Positions 51,849 through 60,950 are shown, counted from the first letter of the stretch. The stretch: 64,000 nucleotides of DNA from an uncultured bacterium (GCA_905214495.1 CAJMLW010000004.1:1-64000); one strand, 5' to 3'. Notes: generated by a model from the sequence alone, not told the origin. Translations and numbers: made by a program.

Positions 51849-53030
51849 CTAAGCTACCCCATCAAAGAATGTAATGACTGTAATTTCTCGTGGGCAGTTG
51901 ATACGGATTGGGAACCAGTGTCCAGATCCGTTGTTTACGTAACATACGCTATTTTTTTCTGTATAGCGACCTTTTACATAAGGTGTACCAATCGGTACCC
52001 AAGGCATACCAAAGAGGATAATTTGTCCACCGTGAGTATGGCCGGACAAGGTTAATGGCACATTGCGTTCAATGGCTTCATCAAAGAATTCTGGATGGTG
52101 AGCCAACAGAATAACAAAGGCATTATTAGGAATTCCGGATAAGGCCTTGTCAATCATGGCTTCACGGTTTTCTTTACGCCGTTCATTATCATAGGATACG
52201 CCAGCTATATAGACCGGTTGTTTGCCACCCATGATTTGGATGTTGTCATTAATCAATACATTTAATGGCGTTTTTGTTTTAATATCATCAACGATTTTAT
52301 TGACATCATGATGGAATTCATGATTGCCAAGGATATAATCTACGCCATCTGGAATTTGTTTTGCAAATACCTTTAAGCGATCACAAACTTCAGGTAGCCA
52401 TTGTATCTTGTCGATAAGGTCACCGGTGATGACAACGCGGTTTGGGTGTTCTAGTAGTGCTAATCGCAAGATTTCGTCAAAGTCATCTAGGTCGATGCTT
52501 GGCCCAATATGGATATCACTGAGTTGCACAATCTTGTAATCTGCAAGTCCTGGTGGTAGGTTTGTATAACCAAAGCTTTCATGGGTTACAACGATTTCTC
52601 GTTGCCCCTCATAGGCAGCATAGCCAGCGCCACCCATGGCAGCCAAAGGTACAAGGGTACCGACGGTTCTAAAGAAAGCACGGCGTCCTGTCCGTTCTTC
52701 GACAGGCACCTTATGAGAGATGCGGTTTACCAGTGCATAGATTAAAGCTAATACGATAAAAACGGGTATACATAAGAATATAGCAAATACTATGCCATAG
52801 CTTTCCGTTCTAAACAAATTGAGCCATTCGTACCATGGTGTTCCGTAAAGGTCAACTTGGTATAGGAAATAATACCGCACCGTGCAGAACCAACTAGCGA
52901 CTACCAAAATATAGGCTAGCCACGCAGGCCATAGTTTTTTCGGTTTCCATAAATACAGGTACAATCCCCAAAAGCCTAAAAAGGCTATGGCTAGCACCAC
53001 AAGAAACACAATATTTATAATTAATTGCAT
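51849..53030 (-). CDS. Membrane-anchored metallophosphoesterase (YkuE/YaeI type)
   Basis: A 393-residue protein with about four N-terminal hydrophobic helices. A twin-arginine-like GRRAFFRTVGTLVPLAAMGG segment leads into the calcineurin-like phosphoesterase domain. Metal ligands are in order: QLSDIHIG (D-x-H), VITGDLIDK (GD), ILGNHEFHHD (GNHE), LLAHHPEF and LSGHTHGGQIILFG (GHTH). The best analogues are YkuE/YaeI-type enzymes that hydrolyse UDP-diacylglucosamine-like or phospholipid substrates at the membrane; the substrate here is unproven. The ATG follows AGGAGCGTAT. It is not clustered with related genes. Confidence 0.85.
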   Translation of the reverse strand: MQLIINIVFLVVLAIAFLGFWGLYLYLWKPKKLWPAWLAYILVVASWFCTVRYYFLYQVDLYGTPWYEWLNLFRTESYGIVFAIFLCIPVFIVLALIYALVNRISHKVPVEERTGRRAFFRTVGTLVPLAAMGGAGYAAYEGQREIVVTHESFGYTNLPPGLADYKIVQLSDIHIGPSIDLDDFDEILRLALLEHPNRVVITGDLIDKIQWLPEVCDRLKVFAKQIPDGVDYILGNHEFHHDVNKIVDDIKTKTPLNVLINDNIQIMGGKQPVYIAGVSYDNERRKENREAMIDKALSGIPNNAFVILLAHHPEFFDEAIERNVPLTLSGHTHGGQIILFGMPWVPIGTPYVKGRYTEKNSVCYVNNGSGHWFPIRINCPREITVITFFDGVA

Positions 53031-53099
53031 ATACGCTCCTAACTGTATATCAAGTAATGGCTAATACATTGAGACAAAATCAGTGTTTGTCTCATAAAT

Positions 53100-54200
53100 T
53101 TATTCTACAATAGGACATAATTCTGTCAATTTACCATGAGGTCCCGCCCAAGCATAATCAGCGAATTCCTCCCGTTTGATAAGCATCCAATCTTTCGGTA
53201 ATTGCTTTTGTATCGCTTCGATTGATGTATGGACTCCAGCATACTGCAAATCCCCTCGAAAGGCCTTCATAAACCATTTGCGATGAGAAAATACATGAGT
53301 TAATTCTTTCACAATAACTGGTTGCAAGGATAGTTCAAAGCCCAATGCCCCTACGAGCTCAGTTAAACCGGATTCTGCCGCATCATAGGAATCCGCATTT
53401 TCTACAGATGGAAATTCCCACATGGAACGCAAGAGGCCTCGATTAGGGCGTTTATGTAGCAAATAATAGTCGCCATAACTGAGGATGCCTACAAATACAG
53501 GCACATCAACGACCTTTGTTTTCTTGATACGCACAGGCAATTGATCTGTTATATTATGTTGGTACGCATGACACATATTAACGATAGGGCATTCACCGCA
53601 GCGTGGCGTCTTAGGGATACATACGGCCGAACCAAAATCCATCAAGGCTTGGTTAAAATCGCCTGGTCTATCATGAGGCAAGGTGTCCTCTACAATAGCA
53701 GTAATCGTTTTCTTGCCCTTTGTGCTCAAAATATCATCGAATATGCCGTACAAACGGGCATAGATACGCAGTACATTACCATCGACGGCCACCTCTGGCT
53801 CGCCATAGGCCATTGATAGCACAGCGCCAGCCGTATAGGAACCGACGCCCTTCAAGGATTCCATTTCCTTCCGATTATGAGGCACCACGCCACCGTAATT
53901 GTGCACCACATCTTGCACACCAAGTCGCAAATTACGAGCCCGGCTATAATAGCCCAGGCCTTGCCACGCATGGACCACTTCATCTTCTGTGGCCTTTGCC
54001 AAGTCCTCCAGAGTCGGAAATAGACGCATCCAATTATCATAATAGGGCTTCATCGCCTCAATGCGGGTCTGTTGGCTCATTACCTCAGACACCCACACCT
54101 TATAAGGGTCACCGCAGTCACGCCACGGCAAATCCCGCTTATTCACATCATACCACGCCAACAACTGTGGCACCCACTTTGGGTTATTCATCTCTTTCAT
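53100..54200 (-). CDS. mutY: A/G-specific adenine DNA glycosylase MutY
   Basis: A 366-residue base-excision repair enzyme that removes A opposite 8-oxoG. The helix-hairpin-helix is LKGVGSYTAGAVLSMAYG (116-133). Catalytic residues are Glu39 in SEVMSQQTR and Asp140 in VDGNVLR. The 4Fe-4S cysteines Cys194, Cys201, Cys204, Cys210 have canonical C-x6-C-x2-C-x5-C spacing. The C-terminal Nudix-like 8-oxoG-recognition domain (from about 230) ends with FSHRKWFMKAF and WAGPHGKL. The gene sits 52 bp from an MTH1-like Nudix hydrolase gene on the same strand, so two arms of the GO repair system are together. Confidence 0.95.
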   Translation of the reverse strand: MKEMNNPKWVPQLLAWYDVNKRDLPWRDCGDPYKVWVSEVMSQQTRIEAMKPYYDNWMRLFPTLEDLAKATEDEVVHAWQGLGYYSRARNLRLGVQDVVHNYGGVVPHNRKEMESLKGVGSYTAGAVLSMAYGEPEVAVDGNVLRIYARLYGIFDDILSTKGKKTITAIVEDTLPHDRPGDFNQALMDFGSAVCIPKTPRCGECPIVNMCHAYQHNITDQLPVRIKKTKVVDVPVFVGILSYGDYYLLHKRPNRGLLRSMWEFPSVENADSYDAAESGLTELVGALGFELSLQPVIVKELTHVFSHRKWFMKAFRGDLQYAGVHTSIEAIQKQLPKDWMLIKREEFADYAWAGPHGKLTELCPIVE

Positions 54201-54252
54201 AGTTCCTCAATATAGGTGTATGTGAAAGCACTACCTATACTTTCACTACACT

Positions 54253-54774
54253 CTATTCATTAATATATACATCGATACGGGCCAACAATTCACTTTCCAT
54301 GACTGTGTCGACCTCTGTTAAACGCATGTCCTCTACATGACTGTTATCTGGGCCAAATCGGATAGGTCCCTTTAGCAACTTGCCCTCTAACAGCATAGGA
54401 AGCCATGTACGGTCCCCTTCCCACATATGCTCATAGGGCACATCGGCGAATGTAAACCAATGCGGCTCCATCTCGTCTGATTCAATGGGCTGTACATCGG
54501 TAACGCGCACAAAATATACATAACCCACATGAGTTAGACTTTCATCATAAGGAAACTGAAAGTCAAAAAGGGCTACGCACTCTAAATCAGCGGCATTAAC
54601 AAGAATGCCCGATTCCTCATATAGCTCACGCACGGCGCATTGGCGAAAGCTTTCACCATCATTGATTTTACCGCCAAAGCCATTATATTTATCGGCACCA
54701 AAGCCGCGTTTCTTACGGCCCAGCAAAATTCTATTTTGTTCATCTATGGGAAATACCAAGGTTGTAGGTTTCAT
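54253..54774 (-). CDS. MTH1-like Nudix hydrolase (oxidised purine nucleotide sanitising)
   Basis: A 173-residue protein with a complete Nudix box, Gly35-x5-Glu41-x7-Arg49-Glu50-Leu51-x-Glu53-Glu54-x-Gly56-Ile57. The flanking NGFGGKINDGESF is close to the eukaryotic MTH1 form, unlike the shorter E. coli MutT. MTH1-type enzymes hydrolyse 8-oxo-dGTP and 2-OH-dATP to monophosphates, preventing mutation. The location just upstream of mutY is in keeping with this role. The substrate is inferred from box context only. Confidence 0.85.
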   Translation of the reverse strand: MKPTTLVFPIDEQNRILLGRKKRGFGADKYNGFGGKINDGESFRQCAVRELYEESGILVNAADLECVALFDFQFPYDESLTHVGYVYFVRVTDVQPIESDEMEPHWFTFADVPYEHMWEGDRTWLPMLLEGKLLKGPIRFGPDNSHVEDMRLTEVDTVMESELLARIDVYINE

Positions 54775-54883
54775 AAGACCTCCTATAATTTGGTAAAGAT
54801 TATTAATATATTATACCATTATTTCATGTGTAATACTGTCATTTATGGTATGATTAAAGGTATGAGATGAAAGGAGGCGCACC

Positions 54884-55654
54884 ATGAACGAACCACTTAT
54901 ATTTGACATTGCACTAGGGCGTACAAAGCCTGTAAATATGCGTGACGCAAGTGTGCGCTGTCCATTCTGCGACCGGTCAAATTTAACAGATATTCTGGCA
55001 CAAGATGGTCACATCATTTGGCTCATGAATAAATACCCAGTTCTCAAGGATACATGGCCTACGGTTATTATCGAAACAGAAGGCGATCAAGGGGAATTAT
55101 CTACCCTCTCTCTCGACGAAGCAACACGTATTATTCAATTTGGCATGGATAAATGGCATGAAACAATTAGCACCAAAGAATTTGAATCCGTTCTATTCTT
55201 TAAAAATCACGGCCCCATGTCGGGCGGTTCCATACGCCATCCGCACAGCCAAATTATAGGCTTACGCAATTACGATTACCACGAAGATATTACGGTTAAA
55301 AACATGGAAGGCTGGTTGTTACACGAAGATCAAGATATTCGTATTACCTTATCCAAACATCCTATTATAGGGTTCTTTGAATATAATTTACGTTTTAAAC
55401 CAGATACACCTGCTAAATCTATTACCATGCGTTTACAACAAACTGTGCGCTACGTACTAGATAGCTTAGCAAAATATTCCCAGTCTTATAACTATTTCTT
55501 CTACCAACTAGAGGACGGTTACGAATATATCAAGGTAATTCCTCGCTATATTACAACGCCGCTCTACGTGGGTTATAAAATTCCACAAACATGCAACGAT
55601 GAACGAGCTGCTAAGATTTTGCGGAATATTACCCCCTATTTTGAATTAAAATAA
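54884..55654 (+). CDS. DUF4931 protein with a GalT-like HIT fold
   Basis: A 256-residue protein. A CPFC pair (26-29) and the active-site triad region IRHPHSQIIGL (His119, His121, Gln123) match the galactose-1-phosphate uridylyltransferase layout. This is the HIT-superfamily H-x-H-x-Q pattern that forms a nucleotidyl-His intermediate. The GalT-like fold begins near LGRTKPVN. The substrate is unknown; a sugar-nucleotide or dinucleotide transferase is possible. It starts after AAAGGAGGCGCACC and is co-oriented with the following phosphoesterase; the 51-bp gap contains a strong hairpin. No sugar metabolism genes adjoin it. Confidence 0.75.
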   Translation: MNEPLIFDIALGRTKPVNMRDASVRCPFCDRSNLTDILAQDGHIIWLMNKYPVLKDTWPTVIIETEGDQGELSTLSLDEATRIIQFGMDKWHETISTKEFESVLFFKNHGPMSGGSIRHPHSQIIGLRNYDYHEDITVKNMEGWLLHEDQDIRITLSKHPIIGFFEYNLRFKPDTPAKSITMRLQQTVRYVLDSLAKYSQSYNYFFYQLEDGYEYIKVIPRYITTPLYVGYKIPQTCNDERAAKILRNITPYFELK

Positions 55655-55692
55655 GAGTTCTCTACTACGAGTTCCGTACGTGAGAGAACTCT
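55654..55692 (+). other. Intergenic hairpin without T-run
   Basis: 10-bp perfect arms AGAGTTCTCT / AGAGAACTCT (55654-55663 with 55683-55692) between two same-strand genes. With no T-tract it may serve mRNA stability or processing rather than termination. Confidence 0.5.
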
Positions 55693-55705
55693 AGTAAGGA
55701 TATAT

Positions 55706-56515
55706 ATGAACATTTACGCCATTGGAGACCTTCATCTATCAGGCAATCCACCTACAAAGCCGATGAACATATTCGGTCCCTACTGGGACAATCATTGGCA
55801 ACGTATAAAAGAACATTGGCTGTCCACCGTCACCGATGAAGACATTATCTTTCTCGTAGGCGACATGAGCTGGGCTTTACGCCTCAATGACGCGCTATAT
55901 GACCTCAAGGAAATCGCCAGCCTTCCAGGTCAAAAATTTATGATTCGTGGCAATCACGATTATTGGTGGTCATCGGCAAATAAAATGAAAAATGCCATGG
56001 GCGATGCTATTACCTTTTTACAAGGCCACGGTACGGCCCGCATCATCAATCTCACCACTCAGGTTAATGCTTTAATTGGTGAAAGCCAGCCCACCGAACA
56101 GCAATGCATCTTGGCCTTTGGTGGCACCCGCGGCTACATCTGTCCTGATGATGCTAACTTTAAACCGGATACGGATCAATCTATCTATGATAGAGAAATT
56201 ATGCGTACCGAAGCGGCATTACAAGAAATGGAGCACGCTATCCAAGCATTGCAAGAGAAACATGTTGAAATAGAGAATACTGAGGAAACACTTCCTGTAA
56301 CGCGGGTCCTCTTGCTACACTATCCACCATTTAATGAAAATAACGCCCCATCAGGCTTTACAGACCTTATGGAGCGCTATCATGTAGATATATGTATATT
56401 TGGCCATTTACATGACCAGATTTCATTCAAACGAATCCCAACTACATTCGGAAATACTAAATTAGAACTCGTTTCTGCAGATTATGCAGAATTTAAGATA
56501 CAAAAAATATTGTAA
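55706..56515 (+). CDS. Calcineurin-like metallophosphoesterase (COG1768-type)
   Basis: A 269-residue cytosolic protein. Ligand motifs are in order: AIGDLHLSG (D-x-H), FLVGDMSWAL (GDMxW), IRGNHDYWW (GNHD), LLHYPPF and IFGHLHDQIS (GHLH). The GDMSW variant and the MNIFGPYWDNHW region are typical of this uncharacterised bacterial phosphoesterase group. The start follows AAGGATATAT. It may be co-transcribed with the GalT-like gene upstream. The substrate is unknown. Confidence 0.82.
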   Translation: MNIYAIGDLHLSGNPPTKPMNIFGPYWDNHWQRIKEHWLSTVTDEDIIFLVGDMSWALRLNDALYDLKEIASLPGQKFMIRGNHDYWWSSANKMKNAMGDAITFLQGHGTARIINLTTQVNALIGESQPTEQQCILAFGGTRGYICPDDANFKPDTDQSIYDREIMRTEAALQEMEHAIQALQEKHVEIENTEETLPVTRVLLLHYPPFNENNAPSGFTDLMERYHVDICIFGHLHDQISFKRIPTTFGNTKLELVSADYAEFKIQKIL

Positions 56516-56583
56516 TTTGAATCCCTATGAGGCATAACTGACTTAATATTCAAATATGCATCATACATTTATAAAGGAGCATT

Positions 56584-56814
56584 ATGAGTCGCATCCATAA
56601 AGAGCATTTACAAGCAGGCTATATTTTTGGCGATACAATCAATCAAGAATATATCTATTTGCCATCCGGCGAGGTGGGCACAGACCATCCATTGGCAGTC
56701 CTCGAAACACCTACAAAACGAGAGGACCTTACATTGGACGAAGCGGTTCATATGATTGATACGCTAACATTAAAACGATGTAGCCACCCTACATTAGGTA
56801 AAAAATCATTTTAA
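56584..56814 (+). CDS. Hypothetical protein, 76 residues
   Basis: Small soluble acidic protein (EEYIYLPSGEVG-like region, seen as QEYIYLPSGEVGTDHPLAVL), with TLDEAVHMIDTLTLKRC near the end. AAAGGAGC 3 nt before the ATG and a terminator 5 bp after the stop support a real gene. No domain is recognised. Confidence 0.6.
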   Translation: MSRIHKEHLQAGYIFGDTINQEYIYLPSGEVGTDHPLAVLETPTKREDLTLDEAVHMIDTLTLKRCSHPTLGKKSF

Positions 56815-56818
56815 TAGC

Positions 56819-56871
56819 AAAGGGGCTGTAGCAAAATACGGTTTTACCGCATTTTGCTACAGCCCCTTTTT
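56819..56871. terminator. Long terminator between convergent genes
   Basis: A 19-bp perfect stem (AAAGGGGCTGTAGCAAAAT with its complement) plus an inner GCGGTAAAA/TTTTACCGC-type pairing, then T5. It is bidirectional. Confidence 0.85.
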
Positions 56872-56907
56872 AGCTTTATTTCTTATTTTAGTCAGTTATG
56901 TAGTTTC

Positions 56908-57882
56908 TTATCCCAAGAACCCTCCATGGCCTAGTGCGATACAGTCTTCTTTTGTAATCTCATCGTCTGCAATGAGGCGTGGCACGATTTCATCAAAGGC
57001 TGTTGGTTTACTAAATAGAACACCGCCTGGTACGCCTAAAATTGGTGTGCCATCAGCACAGTATGCAATGCACACCATAGAACCCGGCAAGACAGGAAGG
57101 CCATAGGTTACAACATGGTCTGCGTAGCGTTTAATGGCCCCTGGTGTTAAATCATCAGGATCGACACTCATGCCACCTGTGCAGAATATGATATCTGCAC
57201 CAGCTGCTTTCACCTTATCGATGGCCGCCACAATATCGTCTGTGTTATCTGTGACGATTTCATGGGCGATTTTTTTGACACCAAATTCTGCGCAACGCTC
57301 TTCGATAATAGGTGTGAAAGCATCCTTAATGCGCCCTTCAAACACTTCAGAACCAGTTGTTACAATCCCCATTGTTTTACGTACAAATGGTTTTATGTTT
57401 AAGATAGGACCAGCAATTTTTTGAGCATCCACAACCTGTTGCTCTTCCAATAACAATGGAATACAACGCATACCGGCGATTTTATCGCCCGCTTTCACAG
57501 GCATATTATTCAATTTTGTAACGATAGTCAATTCGCCGATGCTATTGATAGCGTATAGTTTATCTACATCGACCTTGAGTAGACCATCTACATCAGCAAT
57601 GGCCTCAATTTTACCTTGTGCCATAGGACCATCATGCATATAGTTTCCCTTGGCAATAGCATACAAGGCGCGCGCTACATCTTCTTCGTGTAAGAACCCT
57701 TCATCTTCTGGTTCCATTACATAAATATGTTCCTTTCCTAAATCGAGTAGTTTAGGAATGTCCTCTTCTGTAATCACATGACCGCGGCGGAATGGTGTAT
57801 CTTTCACCTCACCGATGACGATGCGTACAATATCGTGTACCAAGGCATGTCCTACGGCATCTTGTACTCTTATTTCTTTCAT
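56908..57882 (-). CDS. Molybdopterin-binding (MoCF/MogA-like) domain protein
   Basis: A 324-residue cytosolic protein. The N-terminal half (HALVHDIVRIVIGEVKDTPFRRGHVITEEDIPKLL) matches the MoeA-like regulatory domain. The C-terminal MoCF domain runs from about 170: TTGSEVFEGRI, IVTDNTDDIVAAIDKV, CTGGMSVDPDDLTPGAIKR and the conserved LPGSMVCIAYCADGTPILGVPGGVLF. It is likely to act in, or sense, molybdenum cofactor metabolism. It is neither a full MoeA (shorter, no domain IV) nor a CinA. No other moa/moe gene lies in the window. The start follows AAAGGTTAG. Confidence 0.82.
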   Translation of the reverse strand: MKEIRVQDAVGHALVHDIVRIVIGEVKDTPFRRGHVITEEDIPKLLDLGKEHIYVMEPEDEGFLHEEDVARALYAIAKGNYMHDGPMAQGKIEAIADVDGLLKVDVDKLYAINSIGELTIVTKLNNMPVKAGDKIAGMRCIPLLLEEQQVVDAQKIAGPILNIKPFVRKTMGIVTTGSEVFEGRIKDAFTPIIEERCAEFGVKKIAHEIVTDNTDDIVAAIDKVKAAGADIIFCTGGMSVDPDDLTPGAIKRYADHVVTYGLPVLPGSMVCIAYCADGTPILGVPGGVLFSKPTAFDEIVPRLIADDEITKEDCIALGHGGFLG

Positions 57883-57981
57883 AATCTAACCTTTCAACAT
57901 ATATTCTATTCCATGTATATCAAACATAATATGTAACAATATATTTACTATATCACATGAATGATAGCGCCTAATATGCAA

Positions 57982-58359
57982 TTATGCACATACGAGTTTA
58001 GCAATCCACATACCGATGGCACAAAGAGCTAGACCACCAAAAATTTGTATCACCCCATAGAATAGAACATCGGTGAAATCACCCGCTGTCAATAGCTGCA
58101 ATAGTTCAAAAGCAAATGTAGAAAATGTCGTAAAAGCCCCAAGTCCACCAACCACTAAAAAGAACCGAACCCATTGAGGCCAATCCGGTCTACACACATA
58201 GGCACCTAAAATAATGCCTATAATCAAACAACCGATTAAATTGACCGTTATCGTACCAAAAGGATAAGGCCCCAATCGTGCCATTACCCATTCACCTACC
58301 ACCGTTCGCGCTAATGCACCTAAAGCACCACCACAAGCGATAGCTATATATTTTTCCAT
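57982..58359 (-). CDS. crcB: Fluoride exporter CrcB/FluC
   Basis: A 125-residue membrane protein with four helices that forms dual-topology dimeric fluoride channels. The start ATG at 58359 (MEKYIAIACGGALGALAR) follows GGAGG; an 8-codon upstream extension is rejected. Hallmarks are GGALGALARTV, PFGTITVNLIGCLIIG (with the pore Asn) and GGLGAFTTFSTFAFE (with the two Phe of the F-box). There is a single copy, so it should form a homodimer. No fluoride riboswitch was recognised in the upstream region. A Fur-box-like sequence lies 45-59 bp upstream. Confidence 0.92.
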   Translation of the reverse strand: MEKYIAIACGGALGALARTVVGEWVMARLGPYPFGTITVNLIGCLIIGIILGAYVCRPDWPQWVRFFLVVGGLGAFTTFSTFAFELLQLLTAGDFTDVLFYGVIQIFGGLALCAIGMWIAKLVCA

Positions 58360-58403
58360 AAAAGGCCTCCATAAAATTAACATTTCGTGTAATTATCATA
58401 TAT

Positions 58404-58418
58404 ACATAATAATTATCA
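58404..58418. promoter_or_regulatory. Fur/PerR-box-like sequence between crcB and the XRE gene
   Basis: Minus-strand TGATAATTATTATGT matches the 7-1-7 Fur box TGATAATnATTATCA at 12 of the 14 defined positions. In an AT-rich spacer this can arise by chance. Confidence 0.3.
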
Positions 58419-58493
58419 CATATTACCTATTAGTCAACAATGTATTTGCTAAGTATACTAAAAGCACAAGGTAGGAATCGGAAAGGAGGTCTT

Positions 58494-58877
58494 ATGAAGG
58501 ATCCTACACTTACAATGCCAGCCTACCGACGAAATCATTATCAGGACCCAAAATTTCAGCAACAGTATATGTGCTTGGGTCACAAAATCTCTACGCTGCG
58601 AACGTCGATGGGCATTTCACAACGACAATTGGCCGATGTCGTAGGCATTAGCCGCAGCTATTTGAGTAAATTAGAATGTGGACACGGTATTTCAGGCGCG
58701 TCCATCGAGGTGGTTTTTAAAATCGCCTATTGCCTCAATATTTCTACTAGTCAATTGCTACATCTTCGTACGCAAGACTATAAATCCTGTAATAGACATC
58801 TTTCAAAACATTATGAAAGAGTCGAATTTTTCCGACTAGCACACCAGCGCTTTTTGGAACTAAAAAAACGTCTCTAA
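58494..58877 (+). CDS. XRE-family HTH transcriptional regulator
   Basis: A 127-residue DNA-binding protein. The start ATG at 58494 follows AAAGGAGGTCTT, and an 18-codon longer frame is rejected. The helix-turn-helix spans about 30-83 (LGHKISTLRTSMGISQRQLA, DVVGISRSYLSKLECGHG), a good Cro/C1-type domain. The C-terminal about 40 residues carry no known sensor. Divergent orientation to crcB suggests local regulation, but its target is unknown. Confidence 0.85.
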   Translation: MKDPTLTMPAYRRNHYQDPKFQQQYMCLGHKISTLRTSMGISQRQLADVVGISRSYLSKLECGHGISGASIEVVFKIAYCLNISTSQLLHLRTQDYKSCNRHLSKHYERVEFFRLAHQRFLELKKRL

Positions 58878-59055
58878 TCAATAGACCTCATATGAATAGG
58901 GACAGAATTGATTCTTTATTACACTCTCTTATATTCAATAAAAACAACATTATATAACCTTTCAAAAATTAGATTAACGAGATAAAGTAATTCCTACTTA
59001 ACACGTACAACATATATAAAAGATAACCCCTTACAATATCTTATATATGACTTTG

Positions 59056-59087
59056 CAAAACAAAGGACCCTATCTAGGGTCCTTTTT
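59056..59087. terminator. Bidirectional terminator between the XRE and GntR regulator genes
   Basis: AAAGGACCCTA / TAGGGTCCTTT stem (59062-59086) with A and T tracts, between convergent genes. Confidence 0.85.
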
Positions 59088-59105
59088 ACTATGTCTATAT
59101 AGTTT

Positions 59106-59828
59106 TTATACTTCGTTCAACTTCTTATCTTGTAATTCCGCATTAGCACGTTTAAAGATAAATGCATTATTAATGTGTTGACGCATTGCATTTTCTGCAG
59201 CTACTTCATCGTGACGTTCAATGGCATCTACAATATGATCATGTTCATCGTCACAATCGTGTGTGCGCACTGCATTGAAAGAACTCAAATACATATCGCG
59301 ATTTACTCGTTCACGGAAATCTGCTAAGTAATCAACAACGCGATCATTGCCAGAGAATTGAGCAATCATGCTATGGAATCGGCTATTAACCTCTACGCGT
59401 GCCGTAGCATCCTCAATGGCATGCATTTCCTTGCATAATTCCTTAAGCTCTTCCACTTGTTTTGGCGTAGCGTGACGAGCACACAAACGCGCCCCCAAAC
59501 CTTCCATAACTTCGCGACATTGATATAGCGCCACGATTTCTTCTGGTGTATCCGCCTTAACGGTAACACCCTTCCATGGTACGATAACAACAAGATTATC
59601 TTTTGCTAATTTTCTGAAAGCTTCGCGAACTGGCGTTGCACTGACTTTGAGCTGTTCTGCGATCTTAACTTCATTTAGTTTTTCTTGCGGTAATAGCTCC
59701 CCTGTTAAAATAGCCTGTTTCAAGGTCACATAAACTTGTTCACTTAAAGGCAATCGTTCAATTGAATCTACAGCGGAAAAATGATACACATCTTTTGGTT
59801 CTTTTGTACCCTTCACGTCTTTTGTCAT
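59106..59828 (-). CDS. GntR-family regulator, FadR subfamily (FCD domain)
   Basis: A 240-residue regulator. The winged helix at about 20-85 holds LPLSEQVYVTLKQAILTGEL and KVSATPVREAFRKLAKDNLV. The FCD ligand-binding domain (about 95-230) has EVMEGLGARLCARHA, the metal-ligand histidine in EVNSRFHSMIAQFSGNDR and HDHIVDAIERHDEVAAENAM. FCD members sense small organic acids (lactate, pyruvate, gluconate and others). It stands divergent from a lipid kinase gene. As a lactate-type regulator it could serve lutABC at 39-42 kb, but this is speculation. Confidence 0.85.
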   Translation of the reverse strand: MTKDVKGTKEPKDVYHFSAVDSIERLPLSEQVYVTLKQAILTGELLPQEKLNEVKIAEQLKVSATPVREAFRKLAKDNLVVIVPWKGVTVKADTPEEIVALYQCREVMEGLGARLCARHATPKQVEELKELCKEMHAIEDATARVEVNSRFHSMIAQFSGNDRVVDYLADFRERVNRDMYLSSFNAVRTHDCDDEHDHIVDAIERHDEVAAENAMRQHINNAFIFKRANAELQDKKLNEV

Positions 59829-60029
59829 ATTTCTAGCCTTAGGTCCCCTCTAATGTTTACACGCTTTCATACTTTCAATGAACGCCTAAAATGAGTATAA
59901 TAGAATGTAAGCATTTTTATATACGAACACATGTATATATAATAATTGTATACTCTATAATTATAAGTCCCGTACATATGACTGTCAATTTCAAGATAGT
60001 CACAGTTAAAAAGTGAGGAAGTTATCCCT

Positions 60030-60950
60030 ATGAGTCGTTGTTTGGTTATCATTAACCCTGTATCTGGCGGCGGTGCAGCACGCCGATACGCCCTTGATTT
60101 ACAGTGGAAATTGAGCACCCTTTTTGACACAATTGAAGTTAAATTTACCACCGGTGCCAACGATGCAACCCGTTTTGCAAAAGCCGCTTGTGAGGATGGT
60201 TTTGACGCCGTTTTCTGCATGGGTGGCGATGGTACCGTTAACGAAACGGTAAATGGTATTGCCCAAGGCGGTTTCAAAGCAACCTTTGGCTTTATTCCGG
60301 TAGGAACCGTCAACGATATGTCTCGTGCTCTCGGCATTCCACAACGACCTTTAGAGGCAATTCGCCGCCTCGATATCAACCAAGTTCGCTCCATCGATAT
60401 TGGTCGCTGCAATGATAAATACTTCTGCAATAATATTGCAGCTGGTGTCATTCCAAAGGTTATCGAAGAGGTAACGCCAAAGGAAAAGCGCATCTTAGGT
60501 CCATTAGCCTACTTCTTGCGCGCCGGTCAAGCCCTCTTCACCACAAAGGACTATACATACCGCATTCAAACGGAAGATGATGATTTCATCTGTAAATCGC
60601 CGCTTGTACTAGCTCTACTTACCAATGTAGTTTCTAGTTTTGAACGCTTTATGCCAGAGGCCTCCGTAGATGATGGGTATATGCGTCTCGTTATCTTTAA
60701 AGAATACTTTATTCTCGATATCTTCAAGGTATTACCGCTTATCTTAAGTGGTGCGATCTATAACTCTAGCAATACTACTACATTGACAGTCAAGAAAGCT
60801 CATATTGAATTATTGAGCAATACAGATAATCTACCAACCAATATGGATGGTGATGCAGGTCCTTACATGCCTGTAGACCTTGAGGTATTACCACGGATTC
60901 TCAAAGTATTTGCACCGACAAAACATCAAAAGAAAAAACCGCTTCTCTAA
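60030..60950 (+). CDS. Diacylglycerol kinase-family lipid kinase
   Basis: A 306-residue soluble lipid kinase of the DAGK catalytic family (DgkB/YegS/BmrU-like). Motifs are VIINPVSGGG (nucleotide loop), FCMGGDGTVNETVNGI (the GGDG ATP-binding motif, about 66-81), FIPVGTVNDMSRALG and a C-terminal DGYMRLVIF / MDGDAGPYMPVDLEVLP pair. It phosphorylates diacylglycerol or a related lipid, recycling DAG from envelope synthesis. The start follows GAGGAAGTT. A terminator follows. Confidence 0.88.
   Translation: MSRCLVIINPVSGGGAARRYALDLQWKLSTLFDTIEVKFTTGANDATRFAKAACEDGFDAVFCMGGDGTVNETVNGIAQGGFKATFGFIPVGTVNDMSRALGIPQRPLEAIRRLDINQVRSIDIGRCNDKYFCNNIAAGVIPKVIEEVTPKEKRILGPLAYFLRAGQALFTTKDYTYRIQTEDDDFICKSPLVLALLTNVVSSFERFMPEASVDDGYMRLVIFKEYFILDIFKVLPLILSGAIYNSSNTTTLTVKKAHIELLSNTDNLPTNMDGDAGPYMPVDLEVLPRILKVFAPTKHQKKKPLL

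Noticed and set aside
58360..58440. Fluoride riboswitch upstream of crcB
   Set aside because: The conserved fluoride-aptamer motifs are absent from this short AT-rich leader.
59867..60493. Minus-strand open frame of 208 codons opposite the lipid kinase
   Set aside because: It covers the conserved kinase N-terminus in antisense, is Arg/Ser-rich in a shadow-like way and has no ribosome site.
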